DNA of 64,000 nt, taken from NCBI RefSeq assembly GCF_001039355.2, contig NW_019773947.1:576157-640156 (forward strand). The letters are read 5' to 3'. The position numbers and the translations under genes are program-made. Origin of the DNA: Lingula anatina (lineage: Eukaryota > Brachiopoda > Lingulata > Lingulida > Lingulidae). Within the stretch, counting starts at the first letter, position 1. Each line of letters begins with the position of its first letter. The notes beneath the pieces are model-generated. The model made no database searches and was not told where the DNA came from. It was given only the letters and a program-made list of their open reading frames with translations. This document shows, in pieces, positions 11,701 through 25,200 of the stretch.

Positions 11701-13813
11701 AAGATGTAGCGATTTGTTTACACTATTAATCATTGCTAGAATATCCTGATTCCTGTTCAGATAAAAGGTGCCTAGCCTACAGTGTACATATATCAAGCTC
11801 ACCTGATTTTTGTCCTTCTAAATAGTTATGTCTAAATATTCCCTTCTAAGAAAAGTGAAGATTTCAGGTATAATTCACTATCCATCCAATATATTGCAAT
11901 TTTCATAGATTGACTAAAAACATATTAAACAAACTCTTATCTCAGATTTTAGTGAAAAAACTTTCGTAAACTGTTATAACTCCCTGTTAGATGATAAAAT
12001 CTGCCATACACCAAATTGAGGTCTTATTCTGCAGTTATTTTTTTACCCAAACAATGCTGTAAAGTTATAATAATAATAATGGCTTCTCTAATGACTGACA
12101 AACTGTGGAATATAAAAGCGATATTTTTACCACAAAACATTATTACATCACCAGTGAGATTGTGCAACACAGCTTTTGGAAAAAGCAAACATGTGGATAA
12201 TTTGTACTTTAATTTTATTCATCATTTGACATGTTAACAGTGAGATTATGTCCCAGGTTAATGTTGCAGACATATTAAAATGTTTTGGTTTTGTATTTTA
12301 ATATAATTGGACTGTTAAAGATAAACATTTGGGACATTACAAAAGGACAGATGCACATTTTCCATGCACAAGGAGATTTAGGAATCACCATGAGAATAAT
12401 AAGATAGTAGTTGCCATGGAATTTTCCGTGCTCATGCACCCAAGTAGTTTTCTTAGGTCACTTGAATGGAGTCATCACTGATTTAATGGCCACTGAATTG
12501 TTCATATCATGATCTGACATTTAATTTGAGCTGAATTTAATTGCTCAGTGGAGATGGAGAGAGAAATCCATTTGTTAGTGAAGCAATGAAGTGTGTGGAA
12601 AGTGGCAGATGGATATTTGAATAGAAGATATCTTTGCAGTGCACGGTCAGACCAAGGGGAAATTTTTCTCTCAATATTTTATCAAGATATACTCCTTGGA
12701 GAATTCTAGTTCACAGTTTCATGATAAGACCCTGCTGATATTTTTGGTTACAGTGATGATTTTACATTCAATATGATATTTCTTTATGGCAATTTGTATA
12801 TTAGTACATTAGTGTAATGAGAAATTATTTACAGTTAGTTATACCATATATTTGCATGATATATGATATTTTATTCCCTCCTTTCTGCTGATTAACTTTT
12901 TTGGGTGACAGACAGATATTAATTAACAACATGAGATGAAATGTCATTCAAAGTTTTTTAAAAACCTTTTAATATGTTTTGTTCTATTTCTGTGGTTTTG
13001 GATATACTGCTAAATAATGGTCTTTGTTGAAACTAATGGGCCTCGTCTGATTTTGTTGTCAGTTAATGCATTGCAACAGCTACCAGTCTTATTTAAAATA
13101 AAATAGAATTCACCATTTTAACAACAGGGATTTTGAAAATTAATCATAGAAATGTAAGATTTATGCTTATTTTGGTAGATTAGAGATGTGTCAGTGCTGG
13201 TAGAACTACAAAAAACTTGTCAAACAGCGTGATTACCACTAAACTCAACTTAAAGATGTAAAGTGGGTTGATTTTTACGTGGAAAGTAGAATGATAAATT
13301 GGGACATTTGTCTGTCTGGAAAGCCAAAATAATTACACAGTCTAAGTTGTCTGATTCACCATGAGTGCAGTGCTATTACTTTTTGTACTAGATTTATTAA
13401 TGAAATTCTCCATGCAAACAAAGGAGAAGGAGCCAGTTAACTGAGTACAATATCTTATGGTCATACAAAAGATGTGGTTTTTGTTGCTGTTTCCCTTTTT
13501 TTTCACAACAAAAGAGTCCTTTTCAGTTTCCTGTCTCACATAAATATATTCCATGTTTTACAATATTGTGTTTCAGGAAAATGCAAAGGTTAAATCAGTT
13601 CACAGCAGACTGCAAAATGGAAAATGTCAGTAATTGGATGGCCATATTGATGAGGTTGAAAATTAATGTCGTGCCTAATCATGATTCAATATTTTACTCA
13701 CTGATTACTTTCTTGTTTTACAGGAACATGCTTTTGAATCCAGTCAAAAATACAAAGAAGGCAAATACATCATAGAACTTGCACACATGATTAAAGACAA
13801 TGGATGGGATTGA
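5761..13813 (+). CDS. Yippee-like zinc-binding protein (YPEL1-4 type)
   Basis: Four coding exons: 5761-5865, 7378-7421, 11203-11311 and 13724-13813, with standard GT-AG joins and exact phase. Product: 115 residues, close to the roughly 119 of vertebrate YPEL1-3. It begins [20 protein letters not shown] and ends [14 protein letters not shown]. It has the Yippee fold's two cysteine pairs: CVHC near residue 20, and a second pair in [15 protein letters not shown]. An in-frame ATG at 5746 would add five residues (MSTLT); I prefer 5761 because MVK matches the family start. A stop (5731-5733) lies just upstream in frame. The coding part of the first exon follows 5' UTR from an acceptor at 5610. Family members are small nuclear, centrosomal or spindle-associated proteins implicated in cell-cycle control and differentiation; their biochemistry is poorly defined. 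Introns total almost 7 kb and carry a MITE. Which vertebrate paralogue is closest cannot be settled by eye. Confidence 0.95.
5866..7377 (+). other. Intron 1 between Yippee-like coding exons
   Basis: 1.5 kb of AT-rich intron from the GTGGGG donor to the TTTCACAG acceptor. No ORF, repeat or structural element stood out. Confidence 0.6.
7787..8021 (-). mobile_element. MITE (family F), copy 1, in a Yippee-like intron
   Basis: The ends are AGGCCTGTAAGAGG at 7787 and GACTGCAGGCCT near 8020, and CATTCAC occurs on both sides (7780-7786 and 8022-8028), as expected for a target-site duplication. Read on the minus strand, the 8020 end matches the left end of the element at 29444-29611 (AGGCCTG.AG.CAGC.ATTTCAAAAGG, then GGTTCTTTTT). 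The G-rich tract at 7800-7865 looks like expanded low-complexity DNA inside this copy. No transposase is encoded. A near 8-base duplication suggests a hAT-type origin, which is inference. Confidence 0.65.
8022..11202 (+). other. Remainder of Yippee-like intron 2
   Basis: About 3.2 kb of AT-rich intron ending at TTTATTTCAG. No further exons, RNA genes or clear repeats were recognised. Confidence 0.5.
11312..13723 (+). other. Intron 3 of the Yippee-like gene
   Basis: 2.4 kb of AT-rich intron. Short ORFs on both strands are not supported by splice context or by recognisable protein sequence. Confidence 0.5.
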
Positions 13814-16800
13814 GCTTTACAGTTCAAGATTTTCAAGATCTGCTTTTATTTCCAAGAATCACAGACAATTTGCTGTTGAAAGTGATACTATGTTGCCATG
13901 GTGATGGCTGAAGATTCCATAGGATCTAATTTTCACTTAAGGCATATATCATGTTACTGAGCATGTGAGGCTGATGTCTTCTTGCTGCATTAATGGCGTT
14001 TTCACCATGGCAAACATTATTTTTCATACAAAACAAGAAGAAGGAGGATTATCCATTTTTTCATCTCATCACAGACATTATTCTGAACATGTTGATTGAC
14101 TCAAGAGGAGCTCAACAAGGCACCATCATTTCATTTTGAGCATTACACATTCATTTATAAGTGTTGTTAGACACAAACACACCTTTCGCCTTTGTTGTTA
14201 AGAGCCATGTATTGGCACTACATAAGAATGTATTGATCAGACTTTGTTTTTGCAACATGACTGCAAAACCTATAAGCAACAGAACCTGCATATAACATGT
14301 AGCTTTATTAGTTGGCTAGGTATTGACTGTTGCTGGGTTCCAGGGAAATGTGTATACATGATGCAGTTTATTTTCGTCCACCTGTTGTTAAAGTGGAATC
14401 TACAGTTAAGGTTAACATGCATTTTGCTTGTTAATAACAATTAAAGAAAATTGTTATTTGGACCAAAAGTTTTTTGAAGCCATTGCTTGCAATGGTTTAA
14501 GTTATGTTTTTGTATTATTTGGCCAATTGTACCAATTATTTTAGGATGCCCTTGATCTGTCATCTCAAGTTTCCCTAGTTCCACATTAAGCAGTCAGGTT
14601 TTACCATTTAATAACATGTCTGGGGATCTAACAAGCTAGATGAGGTAGAAGAACATTCCAGTAAGGTCAGGAAACTCAGAGAGCAAGAAAGGATACTTCC
14701 TGTACCTGAATACAGCACCAACCCTGTGCTGCAGCTAACAGCAAACTGCATACTTTGGTGCCAGTCCAAACTTTTTACCGATATTATTTGGAATCCAGGC
14801 ATCTTTGAGCTTATTAACCTCAAAAAACACTAAACCAGTCAAATTTCTTTTATCGTTAAGTAATTTTCCCTTAAATTATTCTGTGAGCAATAAGAAGTCT
14901 TGGCTCCATAAAACTGGTTCAGCATGCTCATCTGTTCTTGTGGTAATAGGTAACCTCACAGGTGTGCATGCTTTACTGAGCTGTCAGCTGTCAGACTACC
15001 ACCTGCAGGCGTTCTACCCTCACCTCCCCTGACCTCTGCTATCATATATATACATGTATATGTGTAGAACCCTGCTCTTTTCAGGCTTATTAGTTGATAT
15101 TTTTATGGTTAAAGGGGTGTCTTTGCTTAATTTCACCATGCACATCAATCTTTTAATAAAAGGTCAGTTGTAATATTATAATGATGTGCTTTTCATGGTC
15201 AAATAGAAACTTACATCTGAAATGGTGTATCGTTTATTTTTTCACATAAGCACAATTATCAAGTTTTTACTCACTGAAATTTGCTACATTTTGTTAACGA
15301 ATGAGACTTTTAACTACCATGTTGTTAAAATGGAGGGAAATCCTAACATGTCCCTTTAGATGTGTTTAGTTAAAATGCATGGACAGTGCTGCATTGTCAG
15401 CTGCACATTTAGTTTCAATCGCTCATGTAGCCAACAGAGCTTTGGGTGTGATTTAGTTCATGCACAAGTCGGTGGTAATTATGGATCAACTGAGTCTTTT
15501 AAATATTGATTTCATGTTGTTTTGTGGAACTATGTGTTAGTTGCCTACAGTTTTTTACTGTTGTTATCTTACCTTTGGGTAATGGTTTTACGATATTGGT
15601 TTTTGCACTAGAAAACAGTGAATGCGTTGTGGAAAGGTAACGCCAGAACAAGATTTTATTTTAATTAGGTTCAGTGAGACATCGGTTTAAATAGCGTTTC
15701 AGCTGCAGGCGTAATGTAGTGAAAAAATAGCAAAAAAGATCACTTATCATTCCTTGAGCAATATTGCTGGGAAGAAATGGACCGCTGGGTGTTAAACGTT
15801 GTTTTAAATCTACAGAGAGAGATCGATATCATTGGTGACTGATATCGCACACAGAGCAAGTGCGTTGCGGCGGTTGGCCGTTTCATTTATTGTGGCCAAG
15901 TGATGAAAGCCATTTCAAGCCGACTAAGCTCTGTTGAATGTGGTTAAGCTAAGTCACAGGTGATCTTATTGGTATGCCAAACACTATGCCACTACTGTAA
16001 ATGAAAAATATTGCAAGTTGTTAGTATTATGTAAATCGGAGTCTTCGTTTGAAATGATGATCTTACCTATTGCAAGATGCGTAATTTTCAGTTTCACACA
16101 GATAAACCAGACTTTTCAGCTTTGATTTTGGACGTTGTGTGCTAACAAATATTGTGAGAGTTGATACCATGGATTTGACGCAACCTTGGCTTTATCATCA
16201 ACAAAACCTTTCATCTGCATTCATTGCAAGACTGGAGTTTTGATAAGTTTAAAAGAAGCAAAATTTCTGAAAATGTACTAGCGTCAGATATAAACATTCT
16301 CTGTTGTAACATTCATTTGATAAGTTATTAATTTACAAATTATTCCTCGTCTGTGAGAGGGGAAACATTTGGTTCGTCACCAGGTTAGGTATGTCAAGAT
16401 TACTTTTTCATTTATCCATTGTGTCAAAATATATCGTAAAAAATATATATATATTCTTATAGCGTGGATGTGACTGAGTGACTGTTGTAGTGAGTTATTT
16501 ATTGTATTTGTGGAATCTCTTGTGTCTGGCGTCATTGAGGTAGGGGTGTTATTGACGTACTCAGCAGTACGCTATCATCATGTATTATTCTATACTGCGA
16601 GACGTGCTTACTGGAAAGTGTAATGATGTATGCTATCACTTGCATGTACATGATGTTTATAATAAATGGCATATCGAAAACATCGTGTTTTTTCTGGAAC
16701 GGATTTGAAAAAAAAGTAACGATATTGGAATGTTTTGGAAAGCGTAGAAAACTTGTTCGGGAAAAGATGTCACGCGCATTCCCCCCCCCCCCTCCTCCGC

Positions 16801-17952
16801 CGTCTTTAAATTGCTAGGATCCTGTGAGGATTTAAGAATAGCATATTCTTGTGTCTAGGACTGGTGGCATAAGTATTCAATCAAATATCAGACGTAGAAC
16901 AGTGAGACAAAGAGAACGGATATGATGGAAAAAAAGGCAATAAATTACCCGAAAATATCGAGTTGATACAGCCACTTTTCAACACAACTGGAAATGCGTG
17001 CTCTGAGACGTCGATATTCTCCTGCAGATTTAAGGTAGTGGATACCGCCACGATAATTAGACTCCGTATTAATCTTATCGGTATTGGCATTATCCTTATT
17101 TGAATCTAATGATACTGCAGCTAAATGGCAACTTTCTGTTATTGTGATTTGATATTTTAATAATCTGGCATTCCTAGTCGATAAGCCCCGGTATTCAATC
17201 AACCTGACGTTCTTTCCAATAAAAAAATTAATTGGGCTCACAAGATGTCGGGCGTTTGTGAACTTTTTTTTTTGTCTTCTTTGAAACTATTTTCATGCGA
17301 TCCAAATATATCGATCAATATATATAAAAACGGGAAAAGGGTGTTATGAAGAGGTTTTGCATCATAGAACCAAAGGCGGGTAACAAAGGCGCAGTAAATA
17401 CCAAAAGTTGTGTAACTGATGAGCATTGCATGTCCTAAACACTAGCCATCTTTATACATTGAACTTAATTGGTTGTTTTGAAAACCACATAATATAGGGA
17501 CTCTATAAAGGCTTGATTAGAGATGGATTGAAAGCCAAAATACCAAAAAAAAATTGTCTTTAATAATAATTGTTGTAATAAGAATAATAATGAAAACTTC
17601 TAGTGGATCGAATTGACAGCGGAGATCGAGCGAAACGTATTAAAAAGGTGGTCAGAATCCGTTGTCTAGAGTGTTTCGCGCACGTGTTATCTGGCGTTAA
17701 AATTTCCGAGCAAAGCTAGTAGTGGTTAAGTCCAATACCATATCAGTCTAAAAGGTAATGACGTAAACCCAATCATGCGACAGCTGAATGACTATCTTCT
17801 GTATGTTGTGATTTCGATATCTTGTATATTCCGACAGGCTCAGAACTCAAAAATGATTTCATTACCCATGTGGTATGCGATTGGCATCACTTTCATACTG
17901 AAAATAGTAATTGATAGCGTGCGCGCACGCCTGCAAACACAAACATACACAC

Positions 17953-17985
<33 letters not shown>

Positions 17986-19244
17986 CCTTACAATAGTTGC
18001 AAACATAATCTTTTCTGTTTATGGGCAGGGGGAAATCGTGAATACAGCAGTTTTGGTTGCTAAAGAAAATCCGCTTTTGCCTGATTACATTCAGTAAAAA
18101 ATATGAGGTACGTATTGGCTCTTGACATTATCAAAGCACAATGAATATCCGCTGAACGACACGTTGAACGTCTTCATTTTCAAATATCCATATGTATCGG
18201 AGGTTATTTGAACAATAAAGCATGTACGGAAATAGAAAAAAATGAAGAAACTGTGCATCGCCTCAGAAACTGAGGTTATTTGATACTGATCCAAACACGC
18301 CTTTGGATAGGTATACAAGTTTTTTTATAGTGAAGATAAAATTGAGCGTTAAAGGAAATTGTAGAAAACGCCCACTAATCGCTGCCTCTATCTTAAAACG
18401 GTAGGCCTATTTTGTTATGGTAATATGAAGCGTCTGTACTTATTTGCTGAGAAAAAAGGTACCTAAAAATAACACTCTTCTCTTATTGTACATATACTTA
18501 GTAAAAAATAATTCATAGACATCTCAAAATGATAAATTTTCTTACGTTTTCTTAGTTCGTTGGCTGTTCCCTTGTTTGTGGACCTGTCCTTTTCTCTCTT
18601 ATAGGGCCTAATGCCATTTTCTTAATTATTTTCTTTCTAATTACAATCAGAATTAAAAATAAATAGGTAGTAGGCCAATTTATGACTCAAATACTGGGAC
18701 TTATTGTATGTTGGCTTATAAATGTAAAATATATCTGTCGACTTAAAATCCCATACAGCTCTTTTCTATTAGAGGTTCAAAAGACGGAGCGAAAGCGAGG
18801 CTGAGCGGCGAGAACTTGGAAAATGTAAAAGTGTGGAGTTCATCATAATCAAACGATGTTTGAATTATTATTTGTTACAGATAGAAAAAGGTGATTGCAA
18901 TATGTACGGGTATAATTTGAAATGAGCACTAATGGATAAATGAAGTGCACATTTTAATCGGCTTACCGCAGTTTTAAATCAAACTTTGTAATTCGTTTTG
19001 ATTGTCACTGGCTAAGTTCAATGATGCAAATGTTGTAGATCCAATCTAAAGCATTTTAAAGCATTCTAAAGCAGTTTAGATTAGATATGAAAGAGGGTGT
19101 CTCTAGATGGATTAAACATTAGCTGTGTGTTTGGCTTACCCAAGACTACCCCCTTCATATACTAGTTTAAAAAGTTATGTTTTACATTTTTGGGCCAGGT
19201 TTGGTTGAAGGAGAGTCCAATATCTGTTGAAAATCCGGACAGCA
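13814..19244. other. Yippee-like 3' UTR and intergenic DNA before DNA2
   Basis: The 3' UTR starts after TGA at 13811-13813; a candidate poly(A) signal AATAAA lies at 15155-15160. The rest, to the DNA2 start, holds an (ATA)n microsatellite at about 17955-17985 and a C run at 16781-16792. A small GC/GA-richer patch near 18780-18820 could be part of the DNA2 promoter. No protein-coding exon was recognised. Confidence 0.5.
17955..17985. repeat. (ATA)n microsatellite
   Basis: About ten uninterrupted copies of the trinucleotide in intergenic DNA. Confidence 0.9.
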
Positions 19245-22200
19245 ATGGGAAAGTTAAAGAAAGATATGGTATGTATAATTGATAAAGAAAAGTTGATGTA
19301 GGTCAATATGATGGTATGAGATATAGAAAAGTAATGCTACAAATCAGTGTTTGCCTCTTAGGAAAATTAGGTGCTGGACCGAAAGTCCAGCCATCTTGAA
19401 TAGTAGCTAGACTGAATGTCTGCCGGGTGGGAAAACTTCTCAGCCCATTCTGAAAGTTATCAGCCCCGGGCAGACGGTCCAGCGTTAATTTCTAACACTG
19501 CTACAAATAAACAATTTAGTCTAGAATGACATGGGTAGGGAGAATGAAAATATTTGGGTGATGATTTGATTATTAAAAAATGTATGTAAATATATATAAA
19601 AAGTATTATTCTTATGTCACTTACTAGCAGTAGAGAATTGAATTTAGACGTTATGTCATACGTACATGTACTTGTTTGTTTTAGTCTGTGAAGGAGGGCG
19701 CAAATCAGATGAAGATTTTGTCATTTTTCAAGGTATGTGTGTAATTGAACTACAAATTTTTAAATTACATTTGCCCATATACTATCTTCACATTAGATAA
19801 CATTTAACAATATTTAGTAAAATCTTTAAATAGTGTAATTGTGGCTGTGTCTCAATCTTTTCAATAGGGAAAATCATTAAAAAATTATATACTGTAAAGC
19901 CTTCTTGGTGCTTTACTATAAAGAATAGAACTATTTGGTAGCCTCCTTTCAATATTGTCTCTACCCCTCAATAGAAGTGTGGTAATTTTGAGTATTTATG
20001 ACTGAAAAAATATAGCATATCGGTAAAATTCACTATTTCCTCCATTATCGTGTGTACAGTGCAACTTCAAGTTTGTATTTGCAACGGGTATTAATATTAA
20101 TATCTGTAAGTAGAAAAAAAGAAGTAACATTAATCTTTTAGAAAGTAAATATTTTTTAATTTTTTTAGCCTCCATCATCAGACCAGCCAAAATCTTTGTT
20201 CAGTGCAATAGGACAAGGTGACATGGCACCAAAGAGTAAACTGAAACTTAAGAAAAAAACTCAACCTGAGATTTCTGTAACCACACATGAGGAAAAGTCA
20301 GAAGTGGTGGATCTTTTTACTGAGTCCCTAGAGCAAAAGAACACACATGGTCATCAAAGTCAGTTGATTATCCCTGAAACACAAGAGTTTACTTCTTTAG
20401 AATCACTAAGTGAGTGTGCCAGAAAATGGAGACAGGGTGGATATACATGGAGGTCAAGATGGAATCATACCTGATACACCTGAAGACCCACTGAAATCTG
20501 TTGTTTGTAAAAAGAAACCCCTACAGCGGAGCTTTTTAACACCTGTATCAGTGCTCTCTGTTAAACCAAACAAGCAACAAAATAGTAAAATAAAAACTAA
20601 GCCCAAGAGTAGACCATCTAAATCTGTCGTTGATTTACCAAACTTGACTTCACCCAACCCTGTCCCCAACTTCAGCATGGAGCAACCACAGAATACTGTA
20701 GACTGGAAGACAACAGTACCTGTAGACTTTGTACAACCAGTGCTGGGAGTCTCTGTTGACAGAAAACCACCACAGGGCAGTTCAAATAGGAGTAAACCCA
20801 AGGGAGTTTTTTCCTCTGCCAAGTCCCTGTCCCCATGGAAAAAGAATAGCAGCAAAGGAAGTACCAGTGGGAAAAGAAGATGGCTTAGCAAAGGGCAATC
20901 CCCTGACCCTAAGAGATTAGCAGGAGAAAATGGAAAAGAGATTGATGATAAAAAAGTAGAAAGTGTAAAGAAAGATCTGGATTTTGATTTAACCAAAGAT
21001 AATGGTAGTCAGTCAGAACAGGGTGAAGTGCTTGACATTTCAGATGACTTTCTTGAGGAAATTTTGCATGAACTGCAGAGCCAAAATCCCAGCAAGCCAA
21101 AGCACAGCATCACAGAGATGACATCACATGGTTTGAAAGTAAAAAAGAAAAGAACACAAATAAAAATGGACAATGATAAAACACAAGAAAGTGGTGATAA
21201 GAGTGGTTTTACTTCATTTGGGAATCCAACATCAATTTCTAATAAGAATGATGAGATTCTTGCTGAGGTGCTAGGGGAGTTGAACAGTGCATCAGAAATT
21301 TCTTTGAACAAAAAACCTGTGTCTGACAGTGCTGGGGATACAGTGATGACAGAAGAGCCTGAAATCACAGATTTCTTGTCTGGTAGTTGTGTTGACTCTG
21401 AAAGCTGTCAACACAGTGATGTCTCAAAAGGCATCCCAGAAATCGATTCTTTCAGCCAGGAAAAGGAAAAAAGTGTATCACAGGAAATGAAGATAGAAAC
21501 TGTAGAATCACAGGAAGAAATGCTGCAATCTGATACAGATAATAGTTTCAAACACCAGGAAGCACCTGCTGAGAATGATCATCCTGGATTGTCTGTATCA
21601 TTTGGCAATGATTCCTGGATGTGTGATGTTGACTTTGATAACATTGCAGATGAAGAGCTGAGTAGAGGAATAAAACAATTAACACCATTTAAACAGAAAG
21701 GGAGGTACGTGGACTGAGTTTAGGATTGCTAATGATAAACTGATTTTACAGACAAATTTTCTTTTTAATTCTGGTATCTTTATAAACTCAGTGAGAGGTG
21801 AGAATGTCTTCAGTCACTTTACTTGTCTTTTAGAATTTTTTGGATAAATAAATATATTTAATTTGTTTTTTTTTATAAGGAAAAAAGATGAAGTTATAGA
21901 CAGCAGAGCCCCTGCAGTTCAGTTTGGAAGACATCTGGTTCTGGCAGTCCATCATGAAAGGTTATCAATTTTATAAAACTAATTTCTGTACAGTTTTGAT
22001 TTCTAAGTTAATTGTGAGTTCTCTAGACTTCCAAAAACATAACAAGCAAGCACTCTTTTAATATATTGTAAAAGTCATAGGTAATTAAACTTTTTGTATA
22101 TATTTGTGGGAAGACTCATGAGTCAGGGTTCATGGTACTTTGCCCTTTCATTTCAGAAATGAAGTTATTTTAGATGTAGAGTCAGCGTCTGGAAATCAGA

Positions 22201-25200
22201 GAAGGAAATGTGTTCTCTCTGGATTCTGGACAGATACATTGGTTCAACCAGGAGACATTGTCAATGTTCTTGGAGACTTTGATGACAGTGGGGTGTGTCA
22301 TATTAGTGATAACCAGGGTCTCTTAGTCATCAATCCTGATGTACTGATATCTGGGACATCTGTAGTGGGAACAGTGTATTGTATGAGAAAGTGAGTGTTT
22401 GTCTACGCAAAAAGTGTTTAATGTTAATCATATATCCTAACTTGTTTATCAGATAGTTTGCATTGCTTGCTCTGTATGAAGATGAAGATTACAATATTAT
22501 TTTGTGTTGATTTATTATTACTGGTACTTTAAAAATTAAAAATGATTTAACTGGATGATAGAAATATTCATGTTCTTTGCTGTCATTAAAGTTTTTCTCC
22601 TTTTTCAGAACACTGCTAAATGAAAAGCTTAGGGTAAGTGTGTGTTTTATTTTGTCATTTAAAAGGAAAGTAAAACATTGAAAAGAAATCCAATGTTTAT
22701 ATATATGGCTTTTGGTCAGATTCAATCTTGAAAAAGTAAAAAAGGGAAGAAAAAACAATGGCAGTTGACCAGTAAGAATATCTCTCATGTACTTTAATAA
22801 ACAATTTTTCATTCATTCCAGGGCTGTGACACTGGCAATATGGCCATGCTCCATGGGAGCATCATCCATGCCTTGTTCCAGGCTGTGGTTCAGCAGAGGG
22901 CATTCAGCAAAGACAAGGTGGAGGCCATTGTGAAGGAAATTCTTCAGCAAAAGAAATTCCTCATTGAAATGTATGTTCAAACATATCCAGAATTCATTGA
23001 TGAGTCACTGACATTTTTTTCTTGATTATATACATGGGATTACTTTGGATTTAGCACTTTATGTTAATGTGATAATTGTTTGTCTTTTTGAAAATTTACC
23101 AGTCCAACATTTATTTCTTTTTCAAATTAGTTAAATATATTTTTCATTTTAATATAATTTCATTTTTTTCATATGAAAATAACTTAAGTTTGTATTTTTT
23201 TATTTTATATATATATTTTTTTGTGATAATCTTGAATTAAAACAAATGATGATTTTATGATAATTTTTTAATGATTAGAAAATTTATCCGTCTATACAAG
23301 GTATGGACAAGATGCCACAGAGGCAGTGGTGAGGGCTGAGATAGATAAATATATTCCTCCTATGTTGGCGTGGACTGAGAAATACATGCCTCCACCGGTA
23401 CATAGTTTTGGTGCAAGGTAAGAGTATGTTGTTCTTTTAATTACAGTGGAGTCAAGGTTATACACGTCTAAGCAAGCATTAATTCTAATATTAAATATGA
23501 AAGTCCTTGTAATTTTTCCATGCCATTTTGCTGAACTGCATGAATTTTGCATGCTGTTATTTCAAAGCAACTGATGCAATTATTTTACCAGTATACAATT
23601 TATTTTATAGAAGATGGCCTGTGTAAGTTACATTTTTGAAAAGGCTAAGCATATTTTATATTTTTGATTTCACTTCTCACACCAGACCGTCCACCTCTGA
23701 TCTCCATGTTACCAAAGTGATGGACATTGAAGAAAACATCTGGTCTCCAAGGTATGAAATGAGAAAACTGGCTTTGAAACTGGAGTAGAATAATTGATGA
23801 ATTAAAGTGAATTGTCAGCATTTGTTTGTTCAAATTTTATTTTTCATAGATAGTTATAGATTGCTCACTCTGTCCTGACTTCAATAAATTTCAGATATGG
23901 GGTTAAAGGCAAAATTGATTTGACAGTGCAAGTAAAGGTAAAAGGCATTTTTTTCTTTTAAAAGTGTTTATTTTTGCAGAATGCATGGCGTAAATTATTA
24001 GATTAAGAAAGACTGGTACTTTTAGCTACTGTACTTTTGGCTGTTGATCTTAAGCTACTGTACTTTTAGCTGTTGATCTTAACTTAAATGGTAAAGCCTT
24101 ATATGAGTGGCAGAAGTCACAAGTCATTTGGGAACTTAGTAATTTCTTTATCTTGCAGCAGATAAATGGCAAACAGAAATGTGAGAAGGTGATGCCATTA
24201 GAACTGAAGACTGGGAAACCATCCTTTTCAATAGAACACCAAGGGCAGGTAATACTGAATAGAATATCCATTCAGTTGTATTTATAAGAAAAGTTATTAA
24301 ATATATTATTGGACTTACAAGTTGCAATGAAGTCTTAATGACTCGCTTTTGAAAAAAGTCTTATTACTTAATCTTACAGCAGAGAATGCCAGTAAGAGAA
24401 GTGAGAAATAAAGCATTTATATTGATCAACATATACCATATTGTGCTCGAATAAATAAGCAGTTTACAGTTGGCATAGATTAAAGGTAGCTCGTCTGCAT
24501 TATCAATCAATTGTGTTTTTCTTCATTCATTATTTTATATTTCCTTGTCATAATTGATGAAAAGATTGTATTGTTCAAGGTTTAAGCAGTAAAAAAAATA
24601 AACCCTCACCCCTGAATTTGCTGCATGCCATTTTTAATTCAAGATTCACTTCATATTAACAAAACTCACACCTTTTGATAACTGTAAACTGCACATAACC
24701 AGAACACCTGGACAGGAAAACTTGTGTAGTTAATGAGAAGACGTGAGTAAGGTTTTATTTCTCTGATAGCAGGAAAAAAACTTTTTTTTTGAGAAAATAC
24801 AAGTTATAAAGTGACAAGTTTATGCAGTCTATGGGACCATTCCCAGACCCTGTCATACTAAATGTAGATCAATCTGTCCCCAAGAGGATTTTGGCTAAAT
24901 TGCAATCAACTTAAGCGGCTTATATATCTGGCACGCCTACTGAAGCTGTTAGGGGTAATTAACTATTGTTTAGCAGCTTAAGTAGGCGTGCAGACATATA
25001 AGCCACTTAAGCTGAAGGCAATTTAGCAAGAAACCCCTTGGAGATGGATCGATCCTGGTAGATCGATCCAGGTATGGGAACCCAGTCTATTATAGTTAAT
25101 TTCTTAATAACAACTACTTGCCTTGTGGTCAGGTTACATTGTATTCCCTGATGAGTTCAGACAGGAGAGAGGATCCTGGGGGAGGACTGCTGCTCTACTT

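Noticed and set aside
14608-15032. Short ORFs on both strands downstream of the Yippee-like gene
   Set aside because: No family resemblance, no splice context; they lie within the probable 3' UTR.
20410-20422. A GTGAGT...CCAG stretch that would repair the DNA2 frame as an intron
   Set aside because: Thirteen bases is far below any functional spliceosomal intron length; a base-count error is more likely.
20454-20996. 180-residue ORF on the minus strand
   Set aside because: It is antisense to DNA2 exon 3, a low-complexity coding exon, and shows no splice or family support.
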